Part shown: in pieces, positions 1 through 8,998 of the stretch
How positions within the stretch are numbered: position 1 is the stretch's first letter
Layout: every line of letters starts with the position of its first letter
NCBI RefSeq assembly: GCF_001426225.1
Contig: NZ_LMRT01000013.1
Span: 92,923-145,778, forward strand
Source: Allobosea sp. Leaf344
GTDB lineage: Bacteria > Pseudomonadota > Alphaproteobacteria > Rhizobiales > Beijerinckiaceae
Length of the DNA: 52,856 nt
Direction of reading: 5' to 3'
Notes under the pieces: generated by a model
The model's input: the letters and a program-made list of their open reading frames with translations, nothing else
Database searches by the model: none
Told to the model about the DNA's origin: nothing
Program-made: the position numbers and the translations under genes

Positions 1-1205
1 GCGGCGGCGATCATCTGCTCCCATTTCGAGACCACGCCCCCCACCGAGAGCATGGCTTCGGCGAGGCTGCTGGCGTTGCGCGCGGTGAAGTGCAGGCCGG
101 TGACGCCCGGCAGCACCTTTTCCGCCATGCCGCCGATATCGGAGACGATCGGCACGCGGCCGGCGAGATAGGCCTCCTGGATCACCAGCGGCGAATTCTC
201 CCACCAGATCGAGGGGATGACGATGTAGCCCGATTGCTGCATCAGCGCGAAGACGTGCTGCGGCTCGTAGACGCCCTGGAACTGCAGCGCGGCGCCGAGC
301 TGGTCGACGGTCGGCCCCCAATGCGCCCCGAAGGTCTCGATGAACTTCGCCTTGTTGCAGCCATGCACGACGAAATTCAGGTCGCGCCGCCCGCCGGCGA
401 TCACCCGGGCGGCGGCGCCGACGAAGACGTCGATGCCCTTGAAGGGGGTCGGCTGGCCGAAGAAGGCGAAGCTGCGCGACAGCGCCTGCGCATCCCGGAG
501 CGCAACGTTGGGCGGGGCGCGCTCATGGCCGTTCTCGATGATGTAGATGTCCTTGCCATAGCCGTTCTGGGCCACGCGCCGCGCCAGGAACTCGCTGGGG
601 CTGACGACGATGTCGAACATGTCGAGAAGGTCGAGGAAGAGTTCGCGCCGCGCCCGGAAATGGTCGCGATTATGCTGGGGAAAGCAGAGGTGGCAGTCGA
701 TGTCCGACGCCTTGGTGCAGAGCGCGTTCGAGCCGGTCTTGACCATCTGCCCGTCGCGAAAGCAGATCGAGAGATATTCGTGCAGGGTGATGCCGAACTG
801 GATCTGCGGGCAGCGCATGCGCAGGGCCAGGATGACGTTGAGCCCGATATTCCAGAAATGATGGAAATGCGCGATCTCGATGCCGCGCTCCTCCAGCAGC
901 TGCGCCAGGCGCTCGACCACCTGCGCGGGGCGATGCCAATTGGTCTGGAAGAAGCCTTCGAACTGGCGCACCGGGAAGATGTATTCGCGCGGCTCGTATT
1001 CGATCAGCGTCTCGTCGGGATGAAACACCGAGACATTGGGTTTCAGGTCGAGATTGATCGCGGCGACGAAGATGGCGTCATGCCCGTCCTCGACCAGCGC
1101 CCTGTAGGAGTTATAGGCGACGATCTCGCCGCCGCCGCGCGTGTAGAAGGGGTGGGAATGCGAGAAGACGGCGATGCGCCGGCTCCGGCGGCTGCGGATG
1201 CTCAT
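1..1205 (-). CDS. GT4-family glycosyltransferase (3' end outside window)
   Basis: This open frame reads on the minus strand from an ATG at 1205 and runs off the window edge after about 401 residues, so the C-terminus is missing. It looks like a GT-B fold retaining glycosyltransferase of family GT4. An N-terminal GGGE loop at residues 24-27 follows a typical first beta strand (IAVFSHSHP), and near the end there is a WENSPLVIQEAY segment, the usual nucleotide-sugar-binding E-x7-E region. A cysteine-rich stretch (CTKASDIDCHLC) lies mid-protein. The start overlaps the stop of the upstream gene by 4 bases (ATGA), so the two are probably translationally coupled. A role in surface polysaccharide or protein glycosylation is inferred; donor and acceptor are unknown. 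Confidence 0.85.
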   Translation of the reverse strand, partial: MSIRSRRSRRIAVFSHSHPFYTRGGGEIVAYNSYRALVEDGHDAIFVAAINLDLKPNVSVFHPDETLIEYEPREYIFPVRQFEGFFQTNWHRPAQVVERLAQLLEERGIEIAHFHHFWNIGLNVILALRMRCPQIQFGITLHEYLSICFRDGQMVKTGSNALCTKASDIDCHLCFPQHNRDHFRARRELFLDLLDMFDIVVSPSEFLARRVAQNGYGKDIYIIENGHERAPPNVALRDAQALSRSFAFFGQPTPFKGIDVFVGAAARVIAGGRRDLNFVVHGCNKAKFIETFGAHWGPTVDQLGAALQFQGVYEPQHVFALMQQSGYIVIPSIWWENSPLVIQEAYLAGRVPIVSDIGGMAEKVLPGVTGLHFTARNASSLAEAMLSVGGVVSKWEQMIAA

Positions 1206-2911
1206 GCGGACAGCTCGCGATAGAGGCGCAGGAACCGGGCTTCCGCCTCGTCCTGCTGGCGGTAGCTCGACAGGCTGTCGAGCCTGATCACGCCGAGGCG
1301 GGAATCGGTCACCGCCCGGCGGATCACCTCGCGGAACAGCAGCGCCGGCAGCGGCGGCGTCCAATGCCTCGCCAGGCCCAGCACGCTGCTGGAAGGCGCG
1401 ACCAGGGGCACGAAGAAATCGAGATAGGCTTCGCTGGCGTCGCCCTCCGCGCCGCTCTCCGGCGCCTTGCCGGGCAAAGCGAGCATGCGCCGCAGGGCGC
1501 CGACCTGCTCCTCCCTCACGGTGCGGGGCGTGATCAGCCAATGGGTGGCCTGCGGGGCGCGCTGTGCCGCCGCACCGGCGAAGGCCGCGACGGGGTCGCC
1601 GCGCAGCAGCGTCGCGCAGGAGAGGAACAGGACGTTGTCGTGCGGTTCCAGCGCCGCCGCTTCCAGCCCCTCCACCAGGGTTTCCGCGTAATGGGTGCTG
1701 CCGCCGCTGCGGTCGCGCGGAGCGAGCAGCGCCATGCCTGAGCGGATCGTCTCGGGATCGGTGACGGCGATCAGCTTCAGCCCGGCCGCTTCCACCCGGG
1801 CCAGCGACGCGACGATCAGGCCGCGGCACGGGTTGTCGTGGCGGAAATCGACCAGGCAGATCGCGGCGATCGCGGGGGCAGCGCGCGGTGGCGCCGGCGA
1901 GGCGGGGCAAGGCAGGGCCGGGCGGCTGAAGAAGGCCAGCAGCGCGCGATGCGCCTGCGGCTCGATGCGGGCGCGATCTCCGATGCAGGCGACGAAGGAA
2001 TTGCGCCAGGCGGTCGGAGAGACCTGTTGCGGGGAGAGCCGCAGCCAGTGCCGGGCCCCGCCATGCTGGATCTCCAGGACGGGGCTCGCGGCGCCCCGGA
2101 TTTGCCGGGGCTGCGACTGGCCGATGATGAAGAAGCCCGGCCGCTTCAACCCGCCCGCACCGGGCGAGGCGATGTCGTCGCGCAGCGCCGCCTGGTCGAT
2201 CACCTGGTAGCGCAGCAGGGCCGCCTCGGTCAGCACGACGCGGATCGACGGGGCGCGCGCCGCGCCCGCATTCTTCATCCAGCCCTCGATGAACAACTGG
2301 CCGTCATCGGCGAGCAGCTTGATGTCGAAGCCGTAGGAGAGGCCGCCGGCCTGGCCGCTGCCTTCGAGATAGGGCAGCTCGTCCAGCCAATCGCCATAAT
2401 CGGGACCGCCCGCAGCGCCGTCGGCTTGCCGCAGCAGGCCGGACTGGCCGAGCAGATGCGCGATCTCGAATTGCAGCTCCGGCGACGCGCCGGCGAAAAA
2501 ATCCGCGAACGCGTCTGTACTGGCGGCCGAGAGCGTCACCCGGCTGCGCGCCGCGCCCTTGGCGCTGACCAGGAGGCGCAGCCCTGGCAAGCCGGGCGTC
2601 GCGGAGAACAACGCCAGGAAGCCGCGCTTGAACCCGGCCTTGCGGCCGGATTCCAGGAAGTCCGGGAGATCGGGGCGGGGGAGCCAATGGCAGGCGGTGG
2701 CCGAGGCCCGGCTATTGGCGGTCCCGGCGCGCCACAGCAAGTCGGGCTCCGCCTCCTCCTCTCCGAGGATCCAGCCGCAGGCGAGGTGCAGCGTGTCATG
2801 GACCTGGCCCAGGAAGTCGATCGCGCCGGAAAAAGCCGACGGACGGGGATCCGCCGCCCTCGCGGCGCGCGGCTCGGCGGCAGGGATGAACTCAATCGGC
2901 TCGAGGGACAA
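1202..2911 (-). CDS. Unrecognised 569-aa protein coupled to a glycosyltransferase
   Basis: I do not recognise this protein. It is soluble, with no signal peptide or membrane segment visible. The N-terminal half has beta-rich stretches around GWILGEEE and FIEGWMKNAG. The C-terminal third (AAICLVDFRHDNP onward) alternates strands and helices like a nucleotide-binding or glycosyltransferase-like fold, with VLFLSCATLLRGDP resembling a GT-A strand. The frame opens with a TTG codon at 2911 and no strong ribosome-binding site, so the exact start is uncertain. Its stop overlaps the ATG of the GT4 gene, which suggests a joint role in glycan assembly. That role is inferred from context only. Confidence 0.65.
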   Translation of the reverse strand: MSLEPIEFIPAAEPRAARAADPRPSAFSGAIDFLGQVHDTLHLACGWILGEEEAEPDLLWRAGTANSRASATACHWLPRPDLPDFLESGRKAGFKRGFLALFSATPGLPGLRLLVSAKGAARSRVTLSAASTDAFADFFAGASPELQFEIAHLLGQSGLLRQADGAAGGPDYGDWLDELPYLEGSGQAGGLSYGFDIKLLADDGQLFIEGWMKNAGAARAPSIRVVLTEAALLRYQVIDQAALRDDIASPGAGGLKRPGFFIIGQSQPRQIRGAASPVLEIQHGGARHWLRLSPQQVSPTAWRNSFVACIGDRARIEPQAHRALLAFFSRPALPCPASPAPPRAAPAIAAICLVDFRHDNPCRGLIVASLARVEAAGLKLIAVTDPETIRSGMALLAPRDRSGGSTHYAETLVEGLEAAALEPHDNVLFLSCATLLRGDPVAAFAGAAAQRAPQATHWLITPRTVREEQVGALRRMLALPGKAPESGAEGDASEAYLDFFVPLVAPSSSVLGLARHWTPPLPALLFREVIRRAVTDSRLGVIRLDSLSSYRQQDEAEARFLRLYRELSA

Positions 2912-2935
2912 GGATCGCGCTCAGTTTCTCGTCAT

Positions 2936-2948
2936 TGACGTTACGTCA
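2936..2948. promoter_or_regulatory. Inverted repeat, possible operator
   Basis: TGACGT-T-ACGTCA is a perfect 6-base inverted repeat around one central base. It sits 25 bases upstream of the TTG of the 569-aa gene and in the divergent intergenic region with the DUF2793 gene. An AT-rich tract containing TATAAA follows at 2977. The cognate regulator is not evident nearby. Confidence 0.35.
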
Positions 2949-3125
2949 TCTACGGTGTTGAGGCGCGATCATTCAATATAAATCGTACAAAACTGCCGCG
3001 ATGTTGCATATATGCTGCGACGGCGGAGGACCTTTCCACGCGGCGGGGCTGGCTTATCCCCGGTGGCGGGTCAGCGGCGGATAATGCCCCCCGATCGCGC
3101 ATCGTCGCGCCGCTCGCGAGGTCCC

Positions 3126-4526
3126 ATGTCCGTCACACCGCGGCTTTCCCTGCCCCTGCTCGCCGCCGGGCAGGCCCAGAAACACGTCACCCATAACGAC
3201 GCGCTGACGCGGCTCGACGCTCTGATCCAGCTTTCCGTGATCAGCCGCTCGCAGGCCGCGCCGCCGGCCGCGCCCGCCGAGACTGCAGCCTATCTGGTGC
3301 CGCCGAGCGGGGCGGGCGTCTTCGCCGGGCGGGAGAACCAGCTCGCTCTGTTCGAGGATGGTGGCTGGAGCTTCCTGCAGCCGCGCAAGGGCTGGCTATG
3401 CTGGGTCGAGGACGAGGCGGAGCTGCAGATCTGGACCGGGAGCCTCTGGCGCCGGGCGAGCCCGCTCAGCAGCGAAGGCGCCAGCCTCTGGGGCGTCAAT
3501 GCCAGCGCCGACGAGACCACGCGGCTCGCCGTCTCGGCGGCGGCGAGCCTGTTCAACCATGCCGGCGCCGGCCACCAGCTCAAGCTCAACAAGGCGGGGC
3601 CGGCCGACACCGTCAGTCTCCTGATGCAGACCGGCTGGTCGGGGCGGGCGGAGATCGGCCTCGCCGGCGATGACGATCTGCATGTCAAGGTGAGCAGCGA
3701 CGGCACCGCCTGGCGCGAGGCGCTGGTGATCGACCACGCCTCCGGCCGGGTCAGCCTGCCGGCGACGCCCTGGGCGCAGGAGCGGGCGCAGCCCAATCTG
3801 CTGGTCAATGGCGACATGCAGATCAACCAGCGCGGCTTCGCGGGCGGTGCGCTCGCTGCCGGTTCCTATGGCTATGATCGCTGGAAGGCCGGGCCGGCCG
3901 GCGCGTCGCTCGCCCGCTCCGGCCCGGCTCTGACGCTGGCCTCGGGCATGATCGTGCAGATCGTCGAGCCGGCGCTCTGGGGCCTCGCCACCTTCGCGGG
4001 CATGGCGCTGACGCTATCGGTCGAGGCGCTGTCGGGGGCGGCGCTGGACGTCGGCTTCGGGGGTGCGAGCGGACGGCTCGAACCCGCGGAGGGCTGGTCG
4101 AGCCTAAGCCTGGTGCCGCCGGCGGGGGATGACGGGCCGCTGATGCTGCGCCTGGCGAGCCCGGCCGGAGCCGCCCGCTTCCGGCGGGTCAAGCTCGAGC
4201 CCGGCCGGCATGCGACGGGGTGGTCGCTGCGCAGCCTGCCGGATGAGGAGCGCCTCTGCCGGCGCTATTATTGGCGGCGCCCCGGCTTATTGCTGCTGGA
4301 CGGCTACCAGGATGCAGGCGCCGGCATCCGCCAGGAGATCGCCTTGCCGCTGCCGATGCGGAGCCTGCCGGCGATCGGCTTCACCCTCGCCAAAGCCGTC
4401 AATCTCCAGGGCGAGGGCAGGATCACCGCGCAATCTGCGGAGACGGCCGTGGCGATGCTGACGGCGGCCGCCACCGGGCGGGTCGCGGCCGAATTCTCGG
4501 CGATCGTCTTCGACAGCGAATTGTGA
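3126..4526 (+). CDS. DUF2793 / phage tail-fibre-like protein
   Basis: The 466-residue product starts MSVTPRLSLPLLAAGQAQKH. That beginning, the TWN-like early segment (NDALTRLDALIQL) and the GxxWxFLxPxxGW pattern around GGWSFLQPRKGW match the DUF2793 family, found at the N-terminus of phage or gene-transfer-agent tail proteins in alphaproteobacteria. From about residue 220, NLLVNGDMQINQRGF resembles the start of a second tail-fibre domain. An upstream in-frame start at 3012 is open but lacks family similarity, so ATG 3126 is preferred. No phage structural genes, integrase or lysis genes flank it, so it looks like a stand-alone or residual adhesin-like protein. The function is inferred. Confidence 0.7.
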   Translation: MSVTPRLSLPLLAAGQAQKHVTHNDALTRLDALIQLSVISRSQAAPPAAPAETAAYLVPPSGAGVFAGRENQLALFEDGGWSFLQPRKGWLCWVEDEAELQIWTGSLWRRASPLSSEGASLWGVNASADETTRLAVSAAASLFNHAGAGHQLKLNKAGPADTVSLLMQTGWSGRAEIGLAGDDDLHVKVSSDGTAWREALVIDHASGRVSLPATPWAQERAQPNLLVNGDMQINQRGFAGGALAAGSYGYDRWKAGPAGASLARSGPALTLASGMIVQIVEPALWGLATFAGMALTLSVEALSGAALDVGFGGASGRLEPAEGWSSLSLVPPAGDDGPLMLRLASPAGAARFRRVKLEPGRHATGWSLRSLPDEERLCRRYYWRRPGLLLLDGYQDAGAGIRQEIALPLPMRSLPAIGFTLAKAVNLQGEGRITAQSAETAVAMLTAAATGRVAAEFSAIVFDSEL

Positions 4527-4549
4527 GCGTCGCCGCAGGCGGGCGGGCT

Positions 4550-5467
4550 CTACTCGCTGACCAGCTTGCGCGCCTTGAGCAGCGCCATCAGACCGTCGTC
4601 GCGCCTCGCTTCCAGCTCGGGGATGCTGCGGCCCGCGGCCTCCTCGGCCACGCCGTCGATGATCGCCTGCCGCACGCCCTCGTCGAGCGACGGCTTGCCG
4701 AGCGATTCCCAGCGCTTGAGCTGGCTCGGGCCGAGATGGGCGAGGTAGCCGGCGATGCCGCCGGCCCCGCCACCGAGATGATAGGTCATGTGCGGGCCCA
4801 TCAGCGCCCAGCGCAGGCCGGGACCGTTGCAGAGCGCGGCGTCGATGTCGGCGACGCTGGCGACGCCCTGTTCGACGAGGTAGACGGCCTCCTGATACAG
4901 GGCGGAAGCCAGCCGGTTGGCGATATGGCCGGGCATCTCCTTGTTCATGATCACCGGCCGGCGGCCCTGGGCGCGGTAATAGGCGGCGGCGGTCTCGACG
5001 ACCTCGCGATCCTCTCCCACCAGCTCGACCAGCGGCACGAGATGCGGCGGGTTGAACGGATGGGCGACGATGACGCGGCGCGGCTCGGGACAATCCGCGA
5101 CGATGGCGCTGCGCACCAGCGCCGAGGTGCTGCTGGCGATGATCGCGTCCGGCGGGCTGGCGCGCTGGATCTCGCGCAGCAGGCCGCGCTTGACGGCCTC
5201 GTTCTCCGGCCCGTTCTCCTGCACGAACTGCGCCCCTGCGAGGGCCGAGGCCAGATCCGTCGAGAAGCGGATCTCGCCTTGCCCGGTCAGGCCGAGCTCG
5301 GCCAGCTGGCCCTTGGCGCGGGTGACATAGGCGCGGAATTTCGGCTCCGCCTTGGCGGCCGGATCATAGGCTGAGACGGCCAGGCCATGGGCCGAGGCGA
5401 GAGCCGCCCAGCTCGCGCCGATCATGCCGGAGCCGACGATGGCGAGTTGTGTGATCGGTCCTGGCAT
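4550..5467 (-). CDS. 3-hydroxyacyl-CoA dehydrogenase family oxidoreductase (gulonate/carnitine dehydrogenase type)
   Basis: This is a 305-residue NAD-dependent dehydrogenase. The Rossmann motif GSGMIG lies at residues 12-17. The catalytic segment AHPFNPPHLVPLVE follows, and PGHIANRL begins the C-terminal helical domain. The short length and single C-terminal domain match the lambda-crystallin, L-gulonate 3-dehydrogenase and L-carnitine dehydrogenase branch rather than FadB. The next gene upstream on the same strand encodes a TctC binding protein (30-base gap), then an IlvD/Edd dehydratase, so the likely substrate is a hydroxy or sugar acid. The exact substrate cannot be read from sequence. 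Confidence 0.85.
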   Translation of the reverse strand: MPGPITQLAIVGSGMIGASWAALASAHGLAVSAYDPAAKAEPKFRAYVTRAKGQLAELGLTGQGEIRFSTDLASALAGAQFVQENGPENEAVKRGLLREIQRASPPDAIIASSTSALVRSAIVADCPEPRRVIVAHPFNPPHLVPLVELVGEDREVVETAAAYYRAQGRRPVIMNKEMPGHIANRLASALYQEAVYLVEQGVASVADIDAALCNGPGLRWALMGPHMTYHLGGGAGGIAGYLAHLGPSQLKRWESLGKPSLDEGVRQAIIDGVAEEAAGRSIPELEARRDDGLMALLKARKLVSE

Positions 5468-5497
5468 GGCTCCGGCCTCTCCGTTTGCTCTGCGAGC

Positions 5498-6472
5498 TCA
5501 CTCGGCCTTCAGGCCGGTGGCCTTGATCAGCTCGCCCCATTTCTTCATTTCGCTGTCGATCAGCGCGCTGGCCTCGGCCGAGGTGCCGGGTTTCGGCGTC
5601 ACCCCCTGCAGCTTCATCGCCTCCAGCGCCTTGGGGCTCTTCAGCGCCTTGCCGATCTCGGCGTTGAGCCGGTCGAGAATGGGCTGCGGCGTACCCGCCG
5701 GCGCCAGCACGCCGAACCAGGAGCCGATCTCGAAATCGGGCAGCCCCTGCGCGATCGCCGTCGGGTAGTCCGGCATGAAGGGGGAGGGCTCGCGGCCCGT
5801 GGTGGCGATCGCCTTCAGCGAGCCGGCATTCACATGCTGCAGCACGGAGGGGATGGTGTCGAACATCACCTTGACCTGGCCGCCGATCATATCCGTCATC
5901 GCCGGGCCGGAGCCGCGATAGGGGACATGGCCGAGCTTGGTCCCGGCGCGGGCGTTGAACATCTCGCCCGCCAGATGCTGCGGCGAGCCATTGCCGGAGG
6001 ATGCGTAGTTGAACTCGTCGGGCTTGGCCTTGGCGAGCGCGATCAGCTCGGGAATGGTCTTGGCCTGGACGGAGGGGTGGACGACCAGAGCGAGGCCGAC
6101 CGTGCCGGCCAGCGTCACCGGAACGAAATCCTTCTTCAGGTCGAAGCCGGGCTTGGCCTGCAGGTTCATGTTGATGGAATGGCTGGTGAGCGCGCCCATC
6201 AGCAGCGTGTAGCCGTCCGGAGCCGAGCGGGCGACCGCCGCCGCTCCGATGCTGCCGGCGGCGCCGGCGCGGTTTTCAACGACGACGCGCTGGCCGATGC
6301 TCTGCGACAGCTCTTCGGCGATGACGCGGCCGATGATGTCGGTGGCGCCGCCCGGCGCATAGGGCACCAGCAGCGTGATCGGCTTGCTCGGATAGGCCTG
6401 GGCCAGGGCCGGCGCCGCGGCTGCGAGGGCGAGGGCGGCGATGGCGCCGCCGAGAAAAGTCCGCTTCAACAT
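5498..6472 (-). CDS. TctC/Bug-type periplasmic solute-binding protein
   Basis: The 324-residue protein belongs to the Bug family of tripartite tricarboxylate transporter receptors, which bind carboxylates in the periplasm. The N-terminal signal peptide (MLKRTFLGGAIAALALAAAA, cleavage near ALAQA) is clear. It is followed by the family signature YPSKPITLLVPYAPGGATD and the ENRAGAAGSIG loop. No TctA or TctB membrane subunit is encoded nearby, so it is an orphan receptor that must use a transporter elsewhere or act in sensing. It sits between a dehydrogenase and an IlvD-type dehydratase, all on the minus strand, which points to an organic or sugar acid ligand. Confidence 0.93.
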   Translation of the reverse strand: MLKRTFLGGAIAALALAAAAPALAQAYPSKPITLLVPYAPGGATDIIGRVIAEELSQSIGQRVVVENRAGAAGSIGAAAVARSAPDGYTLLMGALTSHSINMNLQAKPGFDLKKDFVPVTLAGTVGLALVVHPSVQAKTIPELIALAKAKPDEFNYASSGNGSPQHLAGEMFNARAGTKLGHVPYRGSGPAMTDMIGGQVKVMFDTIPSVLQHVNAGSLKAIATTGREPSPFMPDYPTAIAQGLPDFEIGSWFGVLAPAGTPQPILDRLNAEIGKALKSPKALEAMKLQGVTPKPGTSAEASALIDSEMKKWGELIKATGLKAE

Positions 6473-6525
6473 GGGTTCATCCTCGGGGTTGGGGGTCGGG
6501 CCGGTTCGGCCGGCCGTCGATTTTC

Positions 6526-8241
6526 TCAGCAGAAGTCGAAATCGCAGCCCTCATCGGCCTGCAGCACGCTGCCGAGATAGAGGCCGCGATAGCCGCGGGC
6601 GGGTTCCGTCAGATGCGCCGGCGGCGTGAACTCGCTCTTGCGCCGCTCCAGCTCGGCGGCGTCGACCAGGAGCTCGATGCGCCGCGCCGGCACGTCGAGG
6701 CTGATCATGTCGCCGTCGCGCACCAGGCCGAGCGGGCCGCCCACGGCGGATTCCGGGGTGATGTGCAGGACGATGGTGCCGAAGGCGGTGCCGCTCATCC
6801 GCGCATCGGAGATGCGGACCATGTCCTTCACGCCGGCCTGGGCGAGCTTTTTGGGGATCGGGAGATAGCCGGCTTCCGGCATGCCGGGCGCGCCCTTTGG
6901 GCCGGCATTGCGCAGCACCAGCACGTCCTGCGCCGTAACGTCCAGCGCCGGGTCGTCCATGCGATTGACCATGTCCTCGACGGAGTCGAAGACCACCGCC
7001 CGGCCGGTATGAGTGAGCAGCGCCGGCGAGGCGGCGGAATGCTTGATGACCGCACCGCCCGGCGCCAGATTGCCGCGCAGCACGGCCATGCCGCCGGTCT
7101 GCTTCAGCGGCGCGTCGGCGCTGCGGATGATGGTCTGGTTGGGGACCATCTCGGCCGCGTCGGCGATCGCGCCGATGGTTTGGCCGGAGACGGTCATCGC
7201 GTCGCGTTCGAGATGGGCGCCCAATTCCTTCAGCAGCCTGGGCATGCCGCCGGCCCAGTGGAAATGCTCCATGTAATGATCGCCCGAGGGCTTGAGATCG
7301 ATCAGCACCGGCACCTCGCGGCCGATCCTGTCGAACTCCTCGAGATCGATCCCGAGCCCGGCCCGGCGCGCGATCGCGGCGAGATGCACCAGCCCGTTGG
7401 TCGAGCCGCCGATCGCCTGCAGCACCACCATGGCGTTGCGGAAGGCGGCGCGGGTCAGGAGCTCGCTCGGCTTCGGCCCGTTCTTCGCCAAGGCGACGGC
7501 CTGGCGGCCGCTGGCTTCGGCCGCGCGGATGCGGTCGGCATGGGTGGCGGGGATGGTGCCCGTGCCCGGCAGGGCGATGCCCATCGCCTCGACCAGGCAG
7601 CCCATGGTCGAGGCCGTGCCCATGACCATGCAGGTGCCCTGCGTCGGCGCGAGCCGCCCGCTCAGCACCTCGATCTCGGCCTCGTCGATGGTGCCCGCCC
7701 GGTGCTGGCCCCAGAGGCGCCGGCAATCGGTGCAGGCGCCGAGGATCTCGCCCTTGTGGTGGCCGACGAGCATCGGCCCGGTGATCAGCTGGATCGCGGG
7801 GATATCGGCGGAGACGGCGCCCATCAGCTGGGCCGGCACGGTCTTGTCGCAACCGCCGATCAGCACGACGGAATCCATCGGCTGCGCCCGGATCATCTCC
7901 TCGGTGTCGATCGCCATCAGATTGCGCAGGAACATCGAGGTCGGGTTGGAGAAGCTTTCATGGATGGAGATGGTCGGGAACTCCATCGGCAGCCCGCCGG
8001 CCAGCATCACCCCGCGCTTCACCGCCTCGATCAGCCGCGGCACATTGCCATGGCACGGGTTGAAGTCGCTGAAAGTGTTGGTGATCCCGATGATCGGCCG
8101 ATCCAGCGCGTCGTCGGAGAACCCGGCCGCCTTGATGAAGGCCTTGCGCAGGAACAGGGAGAAGCCGGGATCGCCATAGCTGGCGAGATTGCGGCGCATG
8201 CCGGCGGCGGACGGCTTTTTCGGTGCATCGGAGCTGGTCAT
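6526..8241 (-). CDS. IlvD/Edd family dehydratase (sugar-acid type), copy 1
   Basis: The 571-residue protein is an iron-sulfur, Mg-dependent dehydratase that converts a 2,3-dihydroxy acid to the 2-keto-3-deoxy acid. Cluster cysteines are visible in FNPCHGN, IGGCDKT and GTCMVMG. The conserved RISDARMSG motif near the C-terminus and the terminal GCDFDFC tail fit the sugar-acid branch as well as DHAD-like proteins. I start it at ATG 8241 (MTSSDAPKK), because longer in-frame starts would run across the putative operator and into the divergent GntR gene. The context suggests aldonate or hydroxyacid catabolism. It is a distant paralog of the dehydratase at 15587-17317. Confidence 0.9.
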   Translation of the reverse strand: MTSSDAPKKPSAAGMRRNLASYGDPGFSLFLRKAFIKAAGFSDDALDRPIIGITNTFSDFNPCHGNVPRLIEAVKRGVMLAGGLPMEFPTISIHESFSNPTSMFLRNLMAIDTEEMIRAQPMDSVVLIGGCDKTVPAQLMGAVSADIPAIQLITGPMLVGHHKGEILGACTDCRRLWGQHRAGTIDEAEIEVLSGRLAPTQGTCMVMGTASTMGCLVEAMGIALPGTGTIPATHADRIRAAEASGRQAVALAKNGPKPSELLTRAAFRNAMVVLQAIGGSTNGLVHLAAIARRAGLGIDLEEFDRIGREVPVLIDLKPSGDHYMEHFHWAGGMPRLLKELGAHLERDAMTVSGQTIGAIADAAEMVPNQTIIRSADAPLKQTGGMAVLRGNLAPGGAVIKHSAASPALLTHTGRAVVFDSVEDMVNRMDDPALDVTAQDVLVLRNAGPKGAPGMPEAGYLPIPKKLAQAGVKDMVRISDARMSGTAFGTIVLHITPESAVGGPLGLVRDGDMISLDVPARRIELLVDAAELERRKSEFTPPAHLTEPARGYRGLYLGSVLQADEGCDFDFC

Positions 8242-8269
8242 GCCCGGAAGAGACTTGCTGTGGCCGTGA

Positions 8270-8279
8270 TTGTCAACAA
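8270..8279. promoter_or_regulatory. Putative GntR/FCD operator
   Basis: TTGT-CA-ACAA is an inverted repeat of the form common for FadR-subfamily regulators. It overlaps a second one (CAACA-ATTC-TGTTG, 8274-8287). Both lie between the divergent dehydratase (start 8241) and GntR gene (start 8309), so one site could control both. The assignment is inferred. Confidence 0.45.
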
Positions 8280-8308
8280 TTCTGTTGCCAAGCTGAGAGG
8301 ATCCGTCG

Positions 8309-8989
8309 ATGACCCCGATCGCCCTGCCGCCGGCCAATGCGGAACGAATGCGCGCCGTCGCCGGCACGATCGAGGAGGAGATCGTGCTCGGCTGGCTGCT
8401 GCCGCGCGAGCGGCTGATCGAGGAGGATCTGGCGGCGCGTTTCGGGGTGAAGCGCCATCTGGTGCGCGAGGCGCTGGCCGAGCTGGAGCGGGTCGGGCTG
8501 GTCGAGCGGATCCCGAACCGGGGCGCGGCGGTGAAGCTGCTCGAGCCCGAGGCGGTCCGGCAGATCTATTCCGTCCGCGAGGCGCTGGAGACGTTGGCGG
8601 CCGAGCAGATCCGGCTGCCGGCCGCGCCCGAGGTCCTGGCGGCGCTGCGCGAGATCCAGCAGCGCCATGCCGACGCCGTCGCGGCCGGCGATGCCCGCGC
8701 CGCCTTCCGTGCCAACATGGCCTTCCACGAGGCGCTCTTCGCGGCCTGCGGCAATCGCCATCTGCTCGAGCTGATCCAGATGATGGCGCAGAAGGTCCAT
8801 GGCGCGCGCTCCTTCACGGCGGCGAGCCCGGAGCATCTGGCGCTGGCGCGGGACGAGCATTTCGCGATGATCGCGGCACTGGACGCTGCGGACCGGCCGC
8901 GCCTCGTCGCGCTCTGCCGCGCCCACCTGGCCCCCTCGCGCGACGCCTATATCGCGGCGGTGGAAAAGCGGCTGGGCGGGAGGTTATGA
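8309..8989 (+). CDS. GntR family transcriptional regulator, FCD subfamily
   Basis: The 226-residue regulator has an N-terminal winged helix (about residues 15-80) with the typical recognition pattern AARFGVKRHLVREALAELE followed by GLVERIPNRGA. The C-terminal helical FCD ligand-binding domain includes FHEALFAACGNRHL and the metal-site-like histidine in DEHFAMI. It is divergent from the dehydratase/TctC/dehydrogenase genes and probably responds to their substrate or intermediate. FCD regulators usually act as repressors released by an organic acid; that role here is inferred from family and position. Confidence 0.9.
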   Translation: MTPIALPPANAERMRAVAGTIEEEIVLGWLLPRERLIEEDLAARFGVKRHLVREALAELERVGLVERIPNRGAAVKLLEPEAVRQIYSVREALETLAAEQIRLPAAPEVLAALREIQQRHADAVAAGDARAAFRANMAFHEALFAACGNRHLLELIQMMAQKVHGARSFTAASPEHLALARDEHFAMIAALDAADRPRLVALCRAHLAPSRDAYIAAVEKRLGGRL

Positions 8990-8998
8990 TCCCGCTCA

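Noticed and set aside
3012..3126. Upstream extension of the DUF2793 gene to 3012
   Set aside because: The extra 38 residues are Arg-rich without similarity, and the DUF2793 family begins at the ATG at 3126.
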